A stretch of DNA of 64,000 nt from Solibacillus sp. FSL H8-0538 (GCF_038003525.1 NZ_JBBOPI010000001.1:1231001-1295000); one strand, 5' to 3'; counted from the stretch's first letter, positions 1-9,515 are shown. The notes: generated from the sequence alone by a model not told the origin. Made by a program: numbers and translations.

Positions 1-2
1 AA

Positions 3-389
3 CAAGTGAATTTACGTTTTGAAACGGAATTTACACCGACCGCGATGATTCATATTGACGAAGACCGCATTGAACAAGTATTAACAAATTTAATTGATAA
101 TGCACTCCGTCATACGCCAGAAGAGGGCTCCGTTACGGTATCTTTACTTAAAGAGCAAACGTATGCCAAAATACAAGTACGCGATACAGGTGTTGGAATT
201 CCACAAGACGATCTGCCATATGTATTTGAACGTTTCTATAAAGCTGATAAAGCACGTACACGTTCAAAAGGAGGCACAGGTCTCGGCCTAGCCATTGCGC
301 GCAATATTGTAGAGGCACATAAAGGAACTATAGCGGTTAATAGTGTTGAAAAAGAAGGAACTACCTTTACGTTCTACTTGCCAATATAA
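3..389 (+). CDS. resE: Sensor histidine kinase ResE, C-terminal part (cut by window edge)
   Basis: This is the ATP-binding half of a membrane sensor kinase; the reading frame continues past the left edge. Visible are the N box ([12 protein letters not shown]), the G1/F region (DTGVGIP, then [12 protein letters not shown]) and the G2 box ([17 protein letters not shown]), the canonical HATPase_c order. Assignment to ResE, which responds to oxygen limitation and phosphorylates ResD, rests on the sigX-rsiX pair directly downstream, as in B. subtilis. The sensor, HAMP and phospho-acceptor His regions lie outside the window, so the kinase call is firm and the name is inferred from context. Confidence 0.82.
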   Translation, partial: QVNLRFETEFTPTAMIHIDEDRIEQVLTNLIDNALRHTPEEGSVTVSLLKEQTYAKIQVRDTGVGIPQDDLPYVFERFYKADKARTRSKGGTGLGLAIARNIVEAHKGTIAVNSVEKEGTTFTFYLPI

Positions 390-430
390 AAAAGGTGCTG
401 CTACTATTTTTTTCGTAGCACACCTTTTTT
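388..430 (+). terminator. Intrinsic terminator after resE
   Basis: A stem built from 391-404 (AAAGGTG then CTGCTAC) and 415-428 (GTAGCA then CACCTTTT) ends in a T run. It separates resE from the sigX promoter. Confidence 0.75.
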
Positions 431-443
431 AACATACATACGT

Positions 444-469
444 TGAAACTTTTCGTAATTCGTAACGAC
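444..469 (+). promoter_or_regulatory. ECF sigma promoter, probable SigX autoregulation
   Basis: TGAAAC (444-449), a 16-bp spacer and CGAC (466-469) fit the SigX/SigW type of ECF promoter. It lies about 28 bp upstream of the sigX start, so SigX probably activates its own operon. Confidence 0.6.
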
Positions 470-496
470 AAATAAGTAGGAACGGAGGTGGAGTGG

Positions 497-1030
497 GTGA
501 AAGAATCCATATTCCATCGATTATATGATGTATACCATCAGGATGTATTTAATTTCTTAATCTATTTAGTGAAAAATCGTTCTGTAGCGGAGGATTTATC
601 GCATGAAGTTTATGTGCGTGTACTTAAAGCTTACTCTCGATTTGAAGGCAAGAGTAGCGAGAAAACCTGGTTATTTTCCATTGCGAAAAATGTAGCAATT
701 GACCATTTTCGCAAAAATGCTGTGCAAAATCGTCATTCATTTACAGCATTTGAATGGGAAACGGAGCAACTGTATTCCCCTTTGCAAACACCAGAGCAAT
801 TTACTGAGCTGAGCGATCAACTGCGGGAGGTACTAGAAGCGCTAGAACAGTGTACGGGCGATCAAAAAATGGTGATTGTCATGCGTTATTTCCAAGAACT
901 CTCGATTACAGAGACAGCAGAAATTTTAGGCTGGTCTGAAGGTAAAGTGAAGACGACGCAACACCGAGCGATTAAACAATTAAAAGATTTACTTATAAGC
1001 AATGAAGATAAGGAGGCGAATTCATTATGA
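497..1030 (+). CDS. sigX: RNA polymerase ECF sigma factor SigX
   Basis: A 177-residue sigma-70 family factor of the extracytoplasmic-function group. Region 2 is seen in HQDVFNFLIYLVKNRSVAED and the EKTWLFSIAKNVAIDHFRK segment; region 4 is the C-terminal helix-turn-helix (ITETAEILGWSEGKVKTTQ). The GTG at 497 is preferred over the in-frame GTG at 488 because the GGAGG at 484-488 would otherwise overlap the start. The gene overlaps rsiX by 4 bp (ATGA), implying translational coupling with its anti-sigma factor. In B. subtilis SigX controls cell-envelope charge and cationic-peptide resistance genes. Confidence 0.9.
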   Translation: MKESIFHRLYDVYHQDVFNFLIYLVKNRSVAEDLSHEVYVRVLKAYSRFEGKSSEKTWLFSIAKNVAIDHFRKNAVQNRHSFTAFEWETEQLYSPLQTPEQFTELSDQLREVLEALEQCTGDQKMVIVMRYFQELSITETAEILGWSEGKVKTTQHRAIKQLKDLLISNEDKEANSL

Positions 1031-2253
1031 CGAACGACAAATGGAAAGATATTGATATCGAAGAGTTATTAGAGCAAGCACCAAAAATTCATGATACTCG
1101 TTCGAAAGATGATGTCCTCTCAAAATTAAAAGAAGTAAATGCATTTCATGAAGAGGAGAGCCCACAACCTATAGTTAAGAGAAAAAAGAATTCATTTGGG
1201 ATTTTTATTGCTAGCGCAGCTATTATCTTTTTAACATTAATCGGTGCGTATCTTTTAAAAACACAAGAACTAGAAGAAACGCAAATTTATGACACAGCAA
1301 CCACGTCGATGGACATTGAAGAATATTCGACGGAGGAAAATGCCATTAGTGGTACTGTAAATGAATCGATTGAAAATAAAGCGTCAGTCAGACAATTTTC
1401 AGTGGATGCTATAAAAACAGCTGTGTATACCGAGGATATTAAAGATGTAACGGTCTTTCCGATAGGGTTAACTGCCGGTGCTGAAAGTATTCCTATGACG
1501 TTCCTCATTCCAAATGAGCAGATTTCAGACGATTTCAACGAACAACCAACGCAACTTCAGCTTTACGAAAAGTACGCATCACGTATCAATGAGCAAGCGC
1601 TTGGATTTGATGACTATCATCCGTACACAGGGCGTTTAACAGAGTCTGGCACGACGATAACACATAGTATGCCAGATAATCATCAATACGATGTAGCGTC
1701 TGCAACGATGTATGTATATGGTGGCACGCTCCAACATACGTTTGGAAAAAATTATGGGACACTCGTGAATGTAGACGAAAGCGGCAAACCCATTACGTTT
1801 GATCAAGCAGGTGAACCGAGTGAACCGTCGCAATTAGGAGGTGACATGCTGCATTATAGCTATGCGGTATTTCAGTTGGAAGATGGTCCTAGTTATTTAG
1901 CGCCAAATAACCAAGAACTTTTTGATACGGTGACCGAAGCGCTTGAGCGTATGCCTGTTGAATATAATGACGTGTATCAATCAGCGATTATTAAGGGTGT
2001 TAAGTATGAGGTTAAAGAGCATGTTGATTTTGTAAAAATTCGATTTGTAGAACCACTCAATTTAGACGGTTATAATGCAGAGGAAGCAATGCGCATGCTT
2101 GAAGCAATATTATTAACTGCGGCTGGATTTAATCAACAAGTACGTTTTGAAAACATCATACAATCTGAGTGGGGCGGTTTTAATTTTAATGAAATGATGC
2201 CAACTCCAATCGGAGCAAATGGGATAAACATGGATTTTCTTCAAAATAATTAG
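1027..2253 (+). CDS. rsiX: Anti-sigma factor RsiX
   Basis: A single-pass membrane protein of 408 residues. The N-terminal cytoplasmic part (about 1-54) should bind SigX, a hydrophobic segment (about 56-77, FGIFIASAAIIFLTLIGAYLL) spans the membrane, and a large C-terminal domain faces outward. Position, the 4-bp overlap with sigX and the topology all match RsiX. The outer domain shows no catalytic motif that I recognise. Co-transcription from the SigX-type promoter would give the usual negative feedback. Confidence 0.85.
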   Translation: MTNDKWKDIDIEELLEQAPKIHDTRSKDDVLSKLKEVNAFHEEESPQPIVKRKKNSFGIFIASAAIIFLTLIGAYLLKTQELEETQIYDTATTSMDIEEYSTEENAISGTVNESIENKASVRQFSVDAIKTAVYTEDIKDVTVFPIGLTAGAESIPMTFLIPNEQISDDFNEQPTQLQLYEKYASRINEQALGFDDYHPYTGRLTESGTTITHSMPDNHQYDVASATMYVYGGTLQHTFGKNYGTLVNVDESGKPITFDQAGEPSEPSQLGGDMLHYSYAVFQLEDGPSYLAPNNQELFDTVTEALERMPVEYNDVYQSAIIKGVKYEVKEHVDFVKIRFVEPLNLDGYNAEEAMRMLEAILLTAAGFNQQVRFENIIQSEWGGFNFNEMMPTPIGANGINMDFLQNN

Positions 2254-2282
2254 AAAATAATAACAGTATTAAGCGAAAAGGC

Positions 2283-2310
2283 TTTACAATTCTTGTTTTT
2301 ATTCTATAAT
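2283..2310 (+). promoter_or_regulatory. Probable SigA promoter for the ribU leader
   Basis: TTTACA (2283-2288), a 16-bp spacer and a perfect TATAAT (2305-2310) precede the riboswitch by about 30 bp. Confidence 0.6.
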
Positions 2311-2340
2311 AGTGATTGTAACATAATTTCATATTGATTC

Positions 2341-2508
2341 ATCTTCGGGGCAGGGTGTAATTCCCGACCGGCGGTAATAGAGGCTACAACCTCCGACCAT
2401 TTACTTGGAGGACGTTGTGAACAAGCTTCTCGAGCCCGCGAGCCGCTTTTTGCGTGCAGGATTTGGTGAAATTCCAAAGCCGACAGTATAGTCTGGATGG
2501 GAGAAGAT
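2341..2508 (+). ncRNA. FMN riboswitch (RFN element)
   Basis: Characteristic conserved blocks are present in order: GGGGCAGGGTG and GACCGGCGGTA at the 5' side, GCCCGCGAGCC in the middle, and GTGCAGGATTTGGTGAAA, CCGACAGTATAGTC and GGATGGGAGAAGATG at the 3' side. The closing P1 helix pairs ATCTTC (2341) with GAAGAT (2503-2508). FMN binding is expected to favour the terminator at 2662-2692 and shut off ribU. Confidence 0.95.
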
Positions 2509-2661
2509 GAAGGTACGGTCGTCATTTTTACGAAAATGTCGCATTTTTACTGTACAGTAAAAGTTTTACCTTTTGGTGAAGCTTTATTTCACGATATCAT
2601 TTTTTGGTATCGTACACAGTTTATATTGCGAATAGACCCCTATTTAAGTGTGCCTATTTCT

Positions 2662-2692
2662 CCCTTATGCTTTTTTGCGTAAGGGTTTTTTT
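2662..2692 (+). terminator. Riboswitch-controlled terminator upstream of ribU
   Basis: A 9-bp stem (CCCTTATGC at 2662-2670 with GCGTAAGGG at 2677-2685) is followed by seven T residues. The roughly 150 bp between aptamer and terminator should hold the antiterminator; TACTGTACAGTA near 2558 is a palindrome there. Confidence 0.85.
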
Positions 2693-2760
2693 CGTAAAAT
2701 TTGATTAGTACTGTCCTTTCTTCTTGCGAGATGCAATCAGCAAAGAGGAGAGATTTTTCG

Positions 2761-3339
2761 ATGCAAAAACAAAATTTAAAGTTACGTTCATTCGTAACAA
2801 TTGCGATGTTAAGTAGCGTGTCGTTTGTACTTATGTTATTTAACTTTCCGCTACCATGGTTTCCGGTGTTCCTACAAATCGATTTCAGCGATGTACCAGC
2901 GTTAATTGCGGCAATCACAATGGGTCCAGTTGCCGGTATTTTAGTTGAGTTAATGAAAAATGTTTTAGATTGGATTTTCTCGGGTACACCAACAGGGGTG
3001 CCAGTAGGACATATGGCAAACTTTATGACAGGTGTGTTATTCATCTTACCTGCATACTTCCTTTATAAAAAATTCGCGACGGTAACAGGCTTAACAGTAG
3101 GATTAGTTGCGGGAACAATATCGATGGCGGTTGGTATGAGTGTATTAAACTACTTTGCCTTTTTACCGATGTACTCGTACTTCCTTGGTTGGGGTTCATT
3201 CGATATGTATGAAACGATCGTGTTAGGGATTTTACCATTCAACCTTATCAAAGGGATTATGTTAATGGTCATTGCGATTTTACTATTCCGTACAATGAAA
3301 GTTTGGATTGAAAACCAACGCGCACAATATATGTCTTAA
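2761..3339 (+). CDS. ribU: Riboflavin ECF transporter substrate-binding protein RibU
   Basis: A 192-residue integral membrane S component that binds riboflavin and works with a shared EcfA/A'/T energising module, not encoded here. The protein is almost entirely hydrophobic, with about six membrane segments, and contains the family-typical FPLPWFPVFLQIDFSDVPAL stretch near residue 30 and GTPTGVPVGHMANF near 80. The ATG at 2761 has a good ribosome site (AGAGGAGAG) and replaces longer in-frame starts. Regulation by the FMN riboswitch directly upstream supports the substrate. Corresponds to B. subtilis FmnP/YpaA. Confidence 0.93.
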   Translation: MQKQNLKLRSFVTIAMLSSVSFVLMLFNFPLPWFPVFLQIDFSDVPALIAAITMGPVAGILVELMKNVLDWIFSGTPTGVPVGHMANFMTGVLFILPAYFLYKKFATVTGLTVGLVAGTISMAVGMSVLNYFAFLPMYSYFLGWGSFDMYETIVLGILPFNLIKGIMLMVIAILLFRTMKVWIENQRAQYMS

Positions 3340-3348
3340 AATAATAGG

Positions 3349-3393
3349 AGTGTCTCAAACGTATTTGAAAAATGCGTTTGAGGCACTTTTTTT
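3349..3393 (+). terminator. Intrinsic terminator after ribU
   Basis: AGTGTCTCAAACG pairs with CGTTTGAGGCACT across a short loop and is followed by a T run. Confidence 0.8.
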
Positions 3394-3524
3394 AGTGGAT
3401 ATTTTTGGAAGAATCATCATCTTTGTAGTGTTATACAGTATCATAATTACATTTTAATGATATTTCAGCGAACTAAATCATTTAATGATAAATAAAGGCC
3501 ATGTAAAAAAAGGAGATGAAATCC

Positions 3525-4793
3525 ATGGATATTCGGCGCGCATATGCACTACAACTAGATGAAAGAGATCCACTGCGTTCATATAGAGGGGAATTTTACC
3601 TAAGAGAAGGGATATATTATATGGACGGAAATTCTTTAGGCTTATTGTCGAAGCGAGCGGAGGCTGCGTTGCTATCGTTGCTAGATTCGTGGAAGCAGTA
3701 CGGCATTGATGGATGGACTTCGGGAGCGCATCCGTGGTTTTATTTATCGGAAAAGCTAGGTCGGATGTGTGCACCACTCATAGGGGCCAAATCGGATGAA
3801 GTTATTTTGACTGGTTCAACGACGAGCAATTTGCATCAACTGCTCGCTACATTTTATAAACCGACCTCAACGCGTTCGAAAATTTTAGCGGACGAACTAA
3901 ATTTCCCGACGGATTTATATGCAATCCATAGTCAGATCGAACTGCATGGGCTAAATCCAAGTGAGCATGTGAAGCTTGTGAAATCAACGGATGGTCAAAC
4001 TCTTTCGGAAGAGAACATTATTGCGGCGATGACGGGGGACGTAGCGGTAGCCATTGTACCAAGTGTACTTTATCGTAGTGGTCAAGTTTTAGATATGAAG
4101 AAAATAGCGCAGGTGGCAAAGGAACGAGGGATTATTCTTGGTTTAGATTTATGTCACTCGATTGGTTCGATGCCGCATGCTCTTCATGACTGGGAAGTGG
4201 ATTTTGCGTTTTGGTGTACTTACAAACATTTAAATGGTGGGCCAGGCTCTGTAGCGGGGATTTTTGTGCATGAGCAGCATTTTGGTCGAACTCCGGGACT
4301 TGCTGGTTGGTTCGGCTCAGATAAAACAAAGCAATTTGATTTAGAGGAACAGATGACACCTGCCCAAACAGCTGGTGCCTATCAAGTTGGTACACCTCAT
4401 GTACTGAGCTTAGCGCCGATTTATGGCTCGCTAGAAATGTTTGCAGAAGTAGGGATTGAAGCAATTCGTAAAAAATCATTGCAACTAACTGCTTATTTCA
4501 TGCAGCTGATAAAGGCTGAGCTTAATGAATTCGCATTTTTATTTGGCAATCCGCAAGATGATTCCCGTGGTGGACATATTTTTTTAGTGCATAATGAGGC
4601 TGCTCGTATTTGCAAGGCATTGAAAGAGGCTGGCGTTATTCCTGATTTTCGTGCACCGAACGGTATTCGACTTGCACCGGTCGCGCTTTATAATTCCTAC
4701 ACGGACGTATGGGAAACAATACAAATTTTAAAACACATTATGGCAGAAGAAACATACAAAAATTTCGAAAATAAACGAGGTGTTATCGCTTAA
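3525..4793 (+). CDS. kynU: Kynureninase
   Basis: A PLP-dependent hydrolase of 422 residues that cleaves L-kynurenine to anthranilate and alanine. The fold-type I PLP site is visible as DLCHSIG followed by [14 protein letters not shown], whose lysine should form the Schiff base. Earlier [10 protein letters not shown] and the C-terminal [15 protein letters not shown] are also kynureninase-like. ATG at 3525 has AGGAG at 3511-3515 at proper spacing; the ATG at 3516 is too close. First gene of kynU-kynA-kynB, with 18 bp to kynA. The upstream gap carries repeats of TTTAATGATA (near 3453 and 3480) that might be regulatory. Confidence 0.95.
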   Translation: MDIRRAYALQLDERDPLRSYRGEFYLREGIYYMDGNSLGLLSKRAEAALLSLLDSWKQYGIDGWTSGAHPWFYLSEKLGRMCAPLIGAKSDEVILTGSTTSNLHQLLATFYKPTSTRSKILADELNFPTDLYAIHSQIELHGLNPSEHVKLVKSTDGQTLSEENIIAAMTGDVAVAIVPSVLYRSGQVLDMKKIAQVAKERGIILGLDLCHSIGSMPHALHDWEVDFAFWCTYKHLNGGPGSVAGIFVHEQHFGRTPGLAGWFGSDKTKQFDLEEQMTPAQTAGAYQVGTPHVLSLAPIYGSLEMFAEVGIEAIRKKSLQLTAYFMQLIKAELNEFAFLFGNPQDDSRGGHIFLVHNEAARICKALKEAGVIPDFRAPNGIRLAPVALYNSYTDVWETIQILKHIMAEETYKNFENKRGVIA

Positions 4794-4811
4794 ATCAAAG
4801 GGAGGGATTTC

Positions 4812-5669
4812 ATGTCAAAAAAATCGATTTCAGAGCTAGAGGAAAAGTTGAAACGTGAAAAAGGGATTCACACCGACTTTAAGAACGATAGGACGTATGG
4901 TGAATATTTGGCACTTAATGAAATATTATCGAGTCAAAATCGGCTTTCCGATCATCATGACGAAATGCTTTTCATTATTATTCATCAAGTGAGTGAGCTA
5001 TGGATGAAACTGATTTTACATGAAATGAAAGGTGCAATTGCAACGATTGAGCGAGGGGAAATGCAGCCGGCCTTTAAAATGCTTGCCCGCGTGTCGAAAA
5101 TCCAAACGCAAATTATTCAGGCATGGGACGTTCTGGCAACGATGACACCTTCGGAATATTTGAAGTTCCGCGATGACTTAGGAAAAGCATCGGGTTTTCA
5201 GTCATACCAATATCGTCTCATTGAATTTGCGCTAGGCTATAAAACTCCGCATATTTTAAAAATCTACGAGAAAAATGCAGCATTAGTAGCTATTTTAAAA
5301 GAAGCGTATGCTGCACCGAGCATATATGATGTAACCATTGCGGCGCTAGCGAAAGCGGGTCTGTCGATTAATCCGGACTTGTTAACACGTGATTATAGTG
5401 TAACGTATGGCGGAGATGACACAGTGGCGGAGGCGTGGAAAACGGTATATTTAAATGTGGAACATTACTGGGATTTGTATCAGTTAGGGGAAAAGTTAGT
5501 TGACATAGAAGACTGGCTACAGCAGTGGCGCTTTCGCCATATGAAAACAGTAGAACGCATTATTGGCTTTAAAATCGGAACGGGTGGCTCATCTGGTGTT
5601 AATTACTTAAAGCAAGTACTTGACCATCGTTTCTTTCCGGAACTATGGGACTTACGAACAAATCTGTAA
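4812..5669 (+). CDS. kynA: Tryptophan 2,3-dioxygenase
   Basis: A heme enzyme of 285 residues that opens the indole ring of L-tryptophan to N-formylkynurenine. Family segments seen are [33 protein letters not shown] (substrate-site region), [17 protein letters not shown], and the C-terminal [20 protein letters not shown], which contains the proximal heme histidine and the substrate carboxylate-binding segment. Full length. Second gene of the kyn operon with a GGGAGG ribosome site. Confidence 0.97.
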   Translation: MSKKSISELEEKLKREKGIHTDFKNDRTYGEYLALNEILSSQNRLSDHHDEMLFIIIHQVSELWMKLILHEMKGAIATIERGEMQPAFKMLARVSKIQTQIIQAWDVLATMTPSEYLKFRDDLGKASGFQSYQYRLIEFALGYKTPHILKIYEKNAALVAILKEAYAAPSIYDVTIAALAKAGLSINPDLLTRDYSVTYGGDDTVAEAWKTVYLNVEHYWDLYQLGEKLVDIEDWLQQWRFRHMKTVERIIGFKIGTGGSSGVNYLKQVLDHRFFPELWDLRTNL

Positions 5670-5686
5670 AAGTAGGTGGGGAGTTG

Positions 5687-6310
5687 ATGAGTGAGTGGAT
5701 CGATATTACACAACCATTTCGAAATGCGATGGGTACTTGGCCTGGAGATACACCATTTGCGTTTGAATTAACCTATACGAAGGCGCAAACGGGATCGGTC
5801 AATATTGGGAAATTTACGACGAGTACGCATACTGGGACCCATGCGGATGCCCCTTTTCATTTTGATGATGATGGCCCGACAATTGAACAATTAGATATAA
5901 ATGTTTTTATCGGGGAAGCATTAGTCATTGACGCAACCGATGTACAAGAAATTACGCCAAAATGGTTACAATCGATTAATTTTTTTGGTGTGCACCGCAT
6001 TTTGCTCAAGATGACAAAGGTTGTGAACGTGGATGATTTCCCACATGAAATTACTGTACTAAGTCCGCAACTAGGGCCTTTTCTGAAAAAAAGAGGTGTC
6101 GTGTTAGTGGGGGTAGATTGCCCATCTGTTGATGCACTGGATAATAAGGAAGTGGAAGCGCATCATGCATTGTATGAGAATGGTGTTCACATTATTGAAA
6201 ACTTAATGTTACAAGATATATCATCAGGTTTATATGATTTTATTGGGCTGCCGCTGAAAATAGAAGGAGGGGACGGGGCACCGGTGAGGGCAGTACTCCG
6301 TCGTAAATAA
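5687..6310 (+). CDS. kynB: Arylformamidase (kynurenine formamidase)
   Basis: A metal-dependent cyclase-family hydrolase of 207 residues that converts N-formylkynurenine to kynurenine. The metal-binding signature HTGTHADAPFHF is present near residue 50 and GVDCPSVDAL further on. ATG at 5687 with GGTGGGGAG upstream is preferred over the in-frame start inside kynA. With kynA and kynU it completes the tryptophan to anthranilate route; no genes for the later quinolinate branch are visible, so the operon should yield anthranilate. Confidence 0.95.
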   Translation: MSEWIDITQPFRNAMGTWPGDTPFAFELTYTKAQTGSVNIGKFTTSTHTGTHADAPFHFDDDGPTIEQLDINVFIGEALVIDATDVQEITPKWLQSINFFGVHRILLKMTKVVNVDDFPHEITVLSPQLGPFLKKRGVVLVGVDCPSVDALDNKEVEAHHALYENGVHIIENLMLQDISSGLYDFIGLPLKIEGGDGAPVRAVLRRK

Positions 6311-6334
6311 AAGGCCGAAACATACTTTTTGATA

Positions 6335-6378
6335 GCTGTTTGGAAGGATTCTGACGAGTCTTTTCAAGCGGCTTTTTG
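6335..6378 (+). terminator. Intrinsic terminator after the kyn operon
   Basis: A 16-nt left arm (6335-6350) pairs fully, with some G-U pairs, to 6357-6372 around the loop CTGACG and is followed by TTTTT. Confidence 0.75.
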
Positions 6379-6427
6379 TATGGTTGATTTAATACCGCCG
6401 TGCGATAAAAACGATCTAAAAAAGATA

Positions 6428-6478
6428 TGTTATATTTCCTAACATAAAATTGATATTAGACATAACATATGGTAAAGT
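6428..6478 (+). promoter_or_regulatory. glnRA promoter with GlnR/TnrA boxes
   Basis: TGTTATATTTCCTAACA (6428-6444) matches the GlnR/TnrA consensus TGTNA-N7-TNACA. A weaker second copy, TGATATTAGACATAACA, lies at 6451-6467. TTGATA (6450-6455), a 17-bp spacer and TAAAGT (6473-6478) form a SigA promoter that overlaps the second box, so GlnR should repress under nitrogen excess. Confidence 0.8.
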
Positions 6479-6505
6479 AATTCTTAAGAAAGGGAGGCGA
6501 AGATA

Positions 6506-6916
6506 ATGAGTCGAGAGTTTCGAAGGGCAATGCCGTTACTCCCGATCAGCATGGTCATGCAATTAACCGACTTAACAGCAAGGCAAATTCGCTATTACGA
6601 GGAGCATGGACTAATTGAACCTGCGAGGTCTGAAGGTAATCGGCGAATGTTTTCTTTAGACGATGTAGATTCGCTACTCGAAATACGAGAGCTGCTTGAT
6701 CAGGGGATTAATATGGCTGGTATTAGAAAAGTATTTGATATGAGAAAGCTAAGTAATGTAAGTAATGTAAGAAATTCTAACACATTATCAATTTCGGATG
6801 CTGAACTGAGAGTGATTTTGCGTGAAGAGATGCAACAGGCACAACGTATGCAAAAATCTTCGTTACGTCAAGGCGACTTATCGCGTTTCTTTCAATTTAA
6901 AAATGACAAAGTTTAA
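6506..6916 (+). CDS. glnR: MerR-family repressor GlnR
   Basis: A 136-residue nitrogen regulator. The N-terminal winged helix is seen in LTARQIRYYEEHGLIEPARSEGNRRMFS, followed by a short effector tail that in B. subtilis senses feedback-inhibited glutamine synthetase. It precedes glnA with a 24-bp gap in the standard glnRA operon and should repress its own promoter. Confidence 0.95.
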   Translation: MSREFRRAMPLLPISMVMQLTDLTARQIRYYEEHGLIEPARSEGNRRMFSLDDVDSLLEIRELLDQGINMAGIRKVFDMRKLSNVSNVRNSNTLSISDAELRVILREEMQQAQRMQKSSLRQGDLSRFFQFKNDKV

Positions 6917-6940
6917 TAAAATAGTAGGAGAGTGAATGGA

Positions 6941-8287
6941 ATGGTAAATTCAACTAGTAAGTACATGAAGGACGATATTAAACGTATCGTGAAGGACAAA
7001 AATGTAAAGTTCATCCGTCTTCAATTTACGGATATTTTAGGTACAATAAAAAATGTTGAAATTCCATTAAGCCAGCTAGATAAAGCATTGGATAATAAAA
7101 TGATGTTTGATGGTTCCTCAATTGAGGGCTTCGTTCGTATTGAAGAATCTGACATGTATTTACGCCCAGATTTAGATACATTCATGATTTTCCCTTGGAC
7201 TGCTGAAAAGGGGAAAGTAGCACGCCTCATCTGTGACATCGCTCGTCCAAATGGTACCCCTTTTGAAGGAGATCCACGCTCCAACTTAAAACGTATGTTA
7301 AAACAGATGGAAGAGCTAGGCTTTACAAGCTTTAACTTAGGACCAGAGCCGGAATTCTTCTTATTTAAATTAGATGATAAAGGGAATCCAACATTAGAAT
7401 TAAATGATGATGGTGGTTACTTTGACTTAGCACCAACGGATCTTGGTGAAAACTGCCGCCGAGATATCGTATTAGAGCTTGAAGAGATGGGCTTTGAAGT
7501 GGAAGCTTCTCATCATGAGGTAGCGCCAGGTCAGCATGAAATTGATTTCAAATATGCAAACGCAGTTGAGGCGTGTGACAATATTCAAACATTCAAACTT
7601 GTCGTTAAAACAATTGCGCGTAAACATGGTCTACATGCAACATTTATGCCAAAACCTTTATTCGGTGTAAACGGTTCAGGCATGCATTTTAACTTATCTT
7701 TATTTGAAGGTGAAAAAAATGCATTTTGGGATGAAGGTGCTGATTTGCAATTATCCGATACAGCCCGTCATTTTATGGCAGGTGTATTGAAACACGTGCA
7801 AGGTTTCACAGCAATAACAAATCCGATTGTCAACTCATACAAACGTTTAGTACCTGGATACGAAGCACCTTGCTACGTTGCATGGTCCGCACAAAATCGT
7901 TCACCGTTAATCCGTATTCCTGCTTCACGCGGTCTGTCAACACGTATTGAGTTACGTTCGGTGGACCCAGCTGCAAATCCGTATTTGGCAATGGCAGTTA
8001 TTTTAGCAGCCGGTTTAGACGGGGTGAAAAACGCATTAACCCCACCAGCAGCAGTTGACCGTAATATTTATGTAATGAATGCGGTAGAACGTGCTGAGCA
8101 TGGGATTGATAATTTACCAGCTTCATTAGATGTAGCATTAGCTACACTAGCTAAAGATCAAGTAATTGTAGATGCATTAGGTGAGCACATTTACGCCAAC
8201 TTCAAGGAAGCAAAAGAAGTAGAGTTCGACATGTTCCGTACCACTGTACACCCATGGGAACGGGAGCAATATATGAAGATGTATTAA
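6941..8287 (+). CDS. glnA: Glutamine synthetase type I
   Basis: A 448-residue ATP-dependent enzyme making glutamine from glutamate and ammonium. Signatures include [19 protein letters not shown], the metal and glutamate region [16 protein letters not shown], the ATP-binding [12 protein letters not shown], and [16 protein letters not shown] at 6941 has TAGGAG upstream; an in-frame GTG at 6932 abuts that site. The last 14 codons lie in the prophage attachment core, so the final stop codon and terminator are phage-supplied, yet the protein is full length. Confidence 0.97.
   Translation: MVNSTSKYMKDDIKRIVKDKNVKFIRLQFTDILGTIKNVEIPLSQLDKALDNKMMFDGSSIEGFVRIEESDMYLRPDLDTFMIFPWTAEKGKVARLICDIARPNGTPFEGDPRSNLKRMLKQMEELGFTSFNLGPEPEFFLFKLDDKGNPTLELNDDGGYFDLAPTDLGENCRRDIVLELEEMGFEVEASHHEVAPGQHEIDFKYANAVEACDNIQTFKLVVKTIARKHGLHATFMPKPLFGVNGSGMHFNLSLFEGEKNAFWDEGADLQLSDTARHFMAGVLKHVQGFTAITNPIVNSYKRLVPGYEAPCYVAWSAQNRSPLIRIPASRGLSTRIELRSVDPAANPYLAMAVILAAGLDGVKNALTPPAAVDRNIYVMNAVERAEHGIDNLPASLDVALATLAKDQVIVDALGEHIYANFKEAKEVEFDMFRTTVHPWEREQYMKMY
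8243..8286 (+). other. attL: prophage attachment core in the 3' end of glnA
   Basis: These 44 bp are identical to 49551-49594. The core begins exactly at a codon boundary (ACT GTA CAC) and ends two bases into the stop codon. With one mismatch (8242 C against 49550 A) the repeat extends left to 8235/49543. Confidence 0.93.
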
Positions 8288-8289
8288 TG

Positions 8290-8325
8290 AAAAAGCGTTG
8301 GGGCAACTAGGCTCCGACGCTTTTT
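8290..8325 (+). terminator. Phage-supplied terminator for glnA
   Basis: A 15-bp stem (8290-8304 with 8311-8325, loop AACTAG) ending in TTTTT lies directly after attL. It replaces the original glnA terminator, which now lies beyond attR. Confidence 0.8.
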
Positions 8326-8335
8326 CATTTTTTTC

Positions 8336-8377
8336 TGTCCACATGAGTATTTTAGATTGTCCACATAATGTCCACAA
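8336..8377 (+). promoter_or_regulatory. Integrase arm-type sites, left end
   Basis: Three same-strand copies of TGTCCACA[T/A] at 8336-8344, 8358-8366 and 8369-8377 lie between attL and int. Three matching copies sit by attR (49396-49438). Position and pairing suggest sites bound by the integrase N-terminal domain. Confidence 0.6.
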
Positions 8378-8381
8378 ACTT

Positions 8382-9515
8382 TTAAAACTCTCCTAACTTG
8401 TCCATATAATCATCAAAACTATCAATGGTCCTCTCTGCAACTTTATTCGATATGTGTGCATAAGTATTCATTGTCGTAACAGGAGAATGATGACCTAAAC
8501 GATCTGCGATAGATTTCATATCCCAATTTGCTTCAATTAACATTGCAACATGTGTATGTCGTGTAGAGTGAATTGGCAGCGATTCATGTTTGATATGTTC
8601 CATAGCTGATTTAAATGAATTCCATAAAGTAGATTTGGGAAGAGGGGAGCCATCATCACGAGCGAATACAAGGTTAAGTTCATGATTATAAAGTTCACCA
8701 ACTAACATTTTTTGTTCAGTACGATATTTAATATAAGTTTTTAGCTTTAGCATATATTTTTCACGCATTTTAATCTCACGTGTAGAAGCATAACTTTTTG
8801 TATCACCTAGTAGTTCATCATCATTTTCAGGTTGAAATTCAAGTGTTTGATCAACACGCAAAATGTTTTCACGCCAAAAAATATCATCTAATCTTAGTGC
8901 AGCACATTCTCCTTTTCGCATGCCACTTTCAAATAGTGTTTCGAAAAACAGACCATACGTATAATTTCTCCGATAAATGTAAGCTAGTATTTGAGGAATT
9001 AAATCCGGTTCAATAAACTTCAACTTTTTCACGGACAATTTCTTAATGACAACATTTTCGCATGGATTTTTAGTGATATAGCCATTCAGAACAGCGCGTT
9101 TCATACATTGATTAATTGCGTTATGAACACGACGGGCTGTTGTTCGTGCTAAACCTTTTTCGATAATGCCATCAATGAATTTTTGATAAGTCATTGGGCG
9201 AATATCTTTTAAGTTCAAATGACCAAAAACAGGCACAGCATGATCTTCAATTGCATTACGATAAGTTTTATACGTATTTGGCTTTAACTTGTCCTTCACA
9301 TAATTTTCGAGCCACAATGCGCCATAATCTTTAAAACGCATATTCCCAGCAAACTTCTCTATGCTTTTTAATTCAACCTCTTTATTAATCGCTGCATCAC
9401 GTGCTTCAATTTTTGTATGGAAGCCACTCTCCGAATACTCCGTCCATTCATCATTAAATCCCTTCACACGTATTCTATAGGACCAATACTTTCCACGTTT
9501 TCGATATGACGCCAT
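8382..9515 (-). CDS. int: Phage integrase (tyrosine recombinase)
   Basis: A 377-residue site-specific recombinase that integrates the phage into the glnA 3' end. The N-terminal about 55 residues (RKRGKYWSYRIRVKG onward) resemble an AP2-like arm-binding domain, about 60-160 is the SAM-like core-binding domain, and the catalytic domain has the first Arg in GMRKGE, the HSTRHTH box, GHHS and the nucleophile Tyr in NTYAH. All catalytic residues are intact. It is the last gene of the leftward lysogeny cluster and adjoins attL. Confidence 0.95.
   Translation of the reverse strand: MASYRKRGKYWSYRIRVKGFNDEWTEYSESGFHTKIEARDAAINKEVELKSIEKFAGNMRFKDYGALWLENYVKDKLKPNTYKTYRNAIEDHAVPVFGHLNLKDIRPMTYQKFIDGIIEKGLARTTARRVHNAINQCMKRAVLNGYITKNPCENVVIKKLSVKKLKFIEPDLIPQILAYIYRRNYTYGLFFETLFESGMRKGECAALRLDDIFWRENILRVDQTLEFQPENDDELLGDTKSYASTREIKMREKYMLKLKTYIKYRTEQKMLVGELYNHELNLVFARDDGSPLPKSTLWNSFKSAMEHIKHESLPIHSTRHTHVAMLIEANWDMKSIADRLGHHSPVTTMNTYAHISNKVAERTIDSFDDYMDKLGEF

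Noticed and set aside
8243-8381. tRNA gene at the attachment site
   Set aside because: The att core is wholly within glnA coding sequence; no cloverleaf or T-loop motif was found there.
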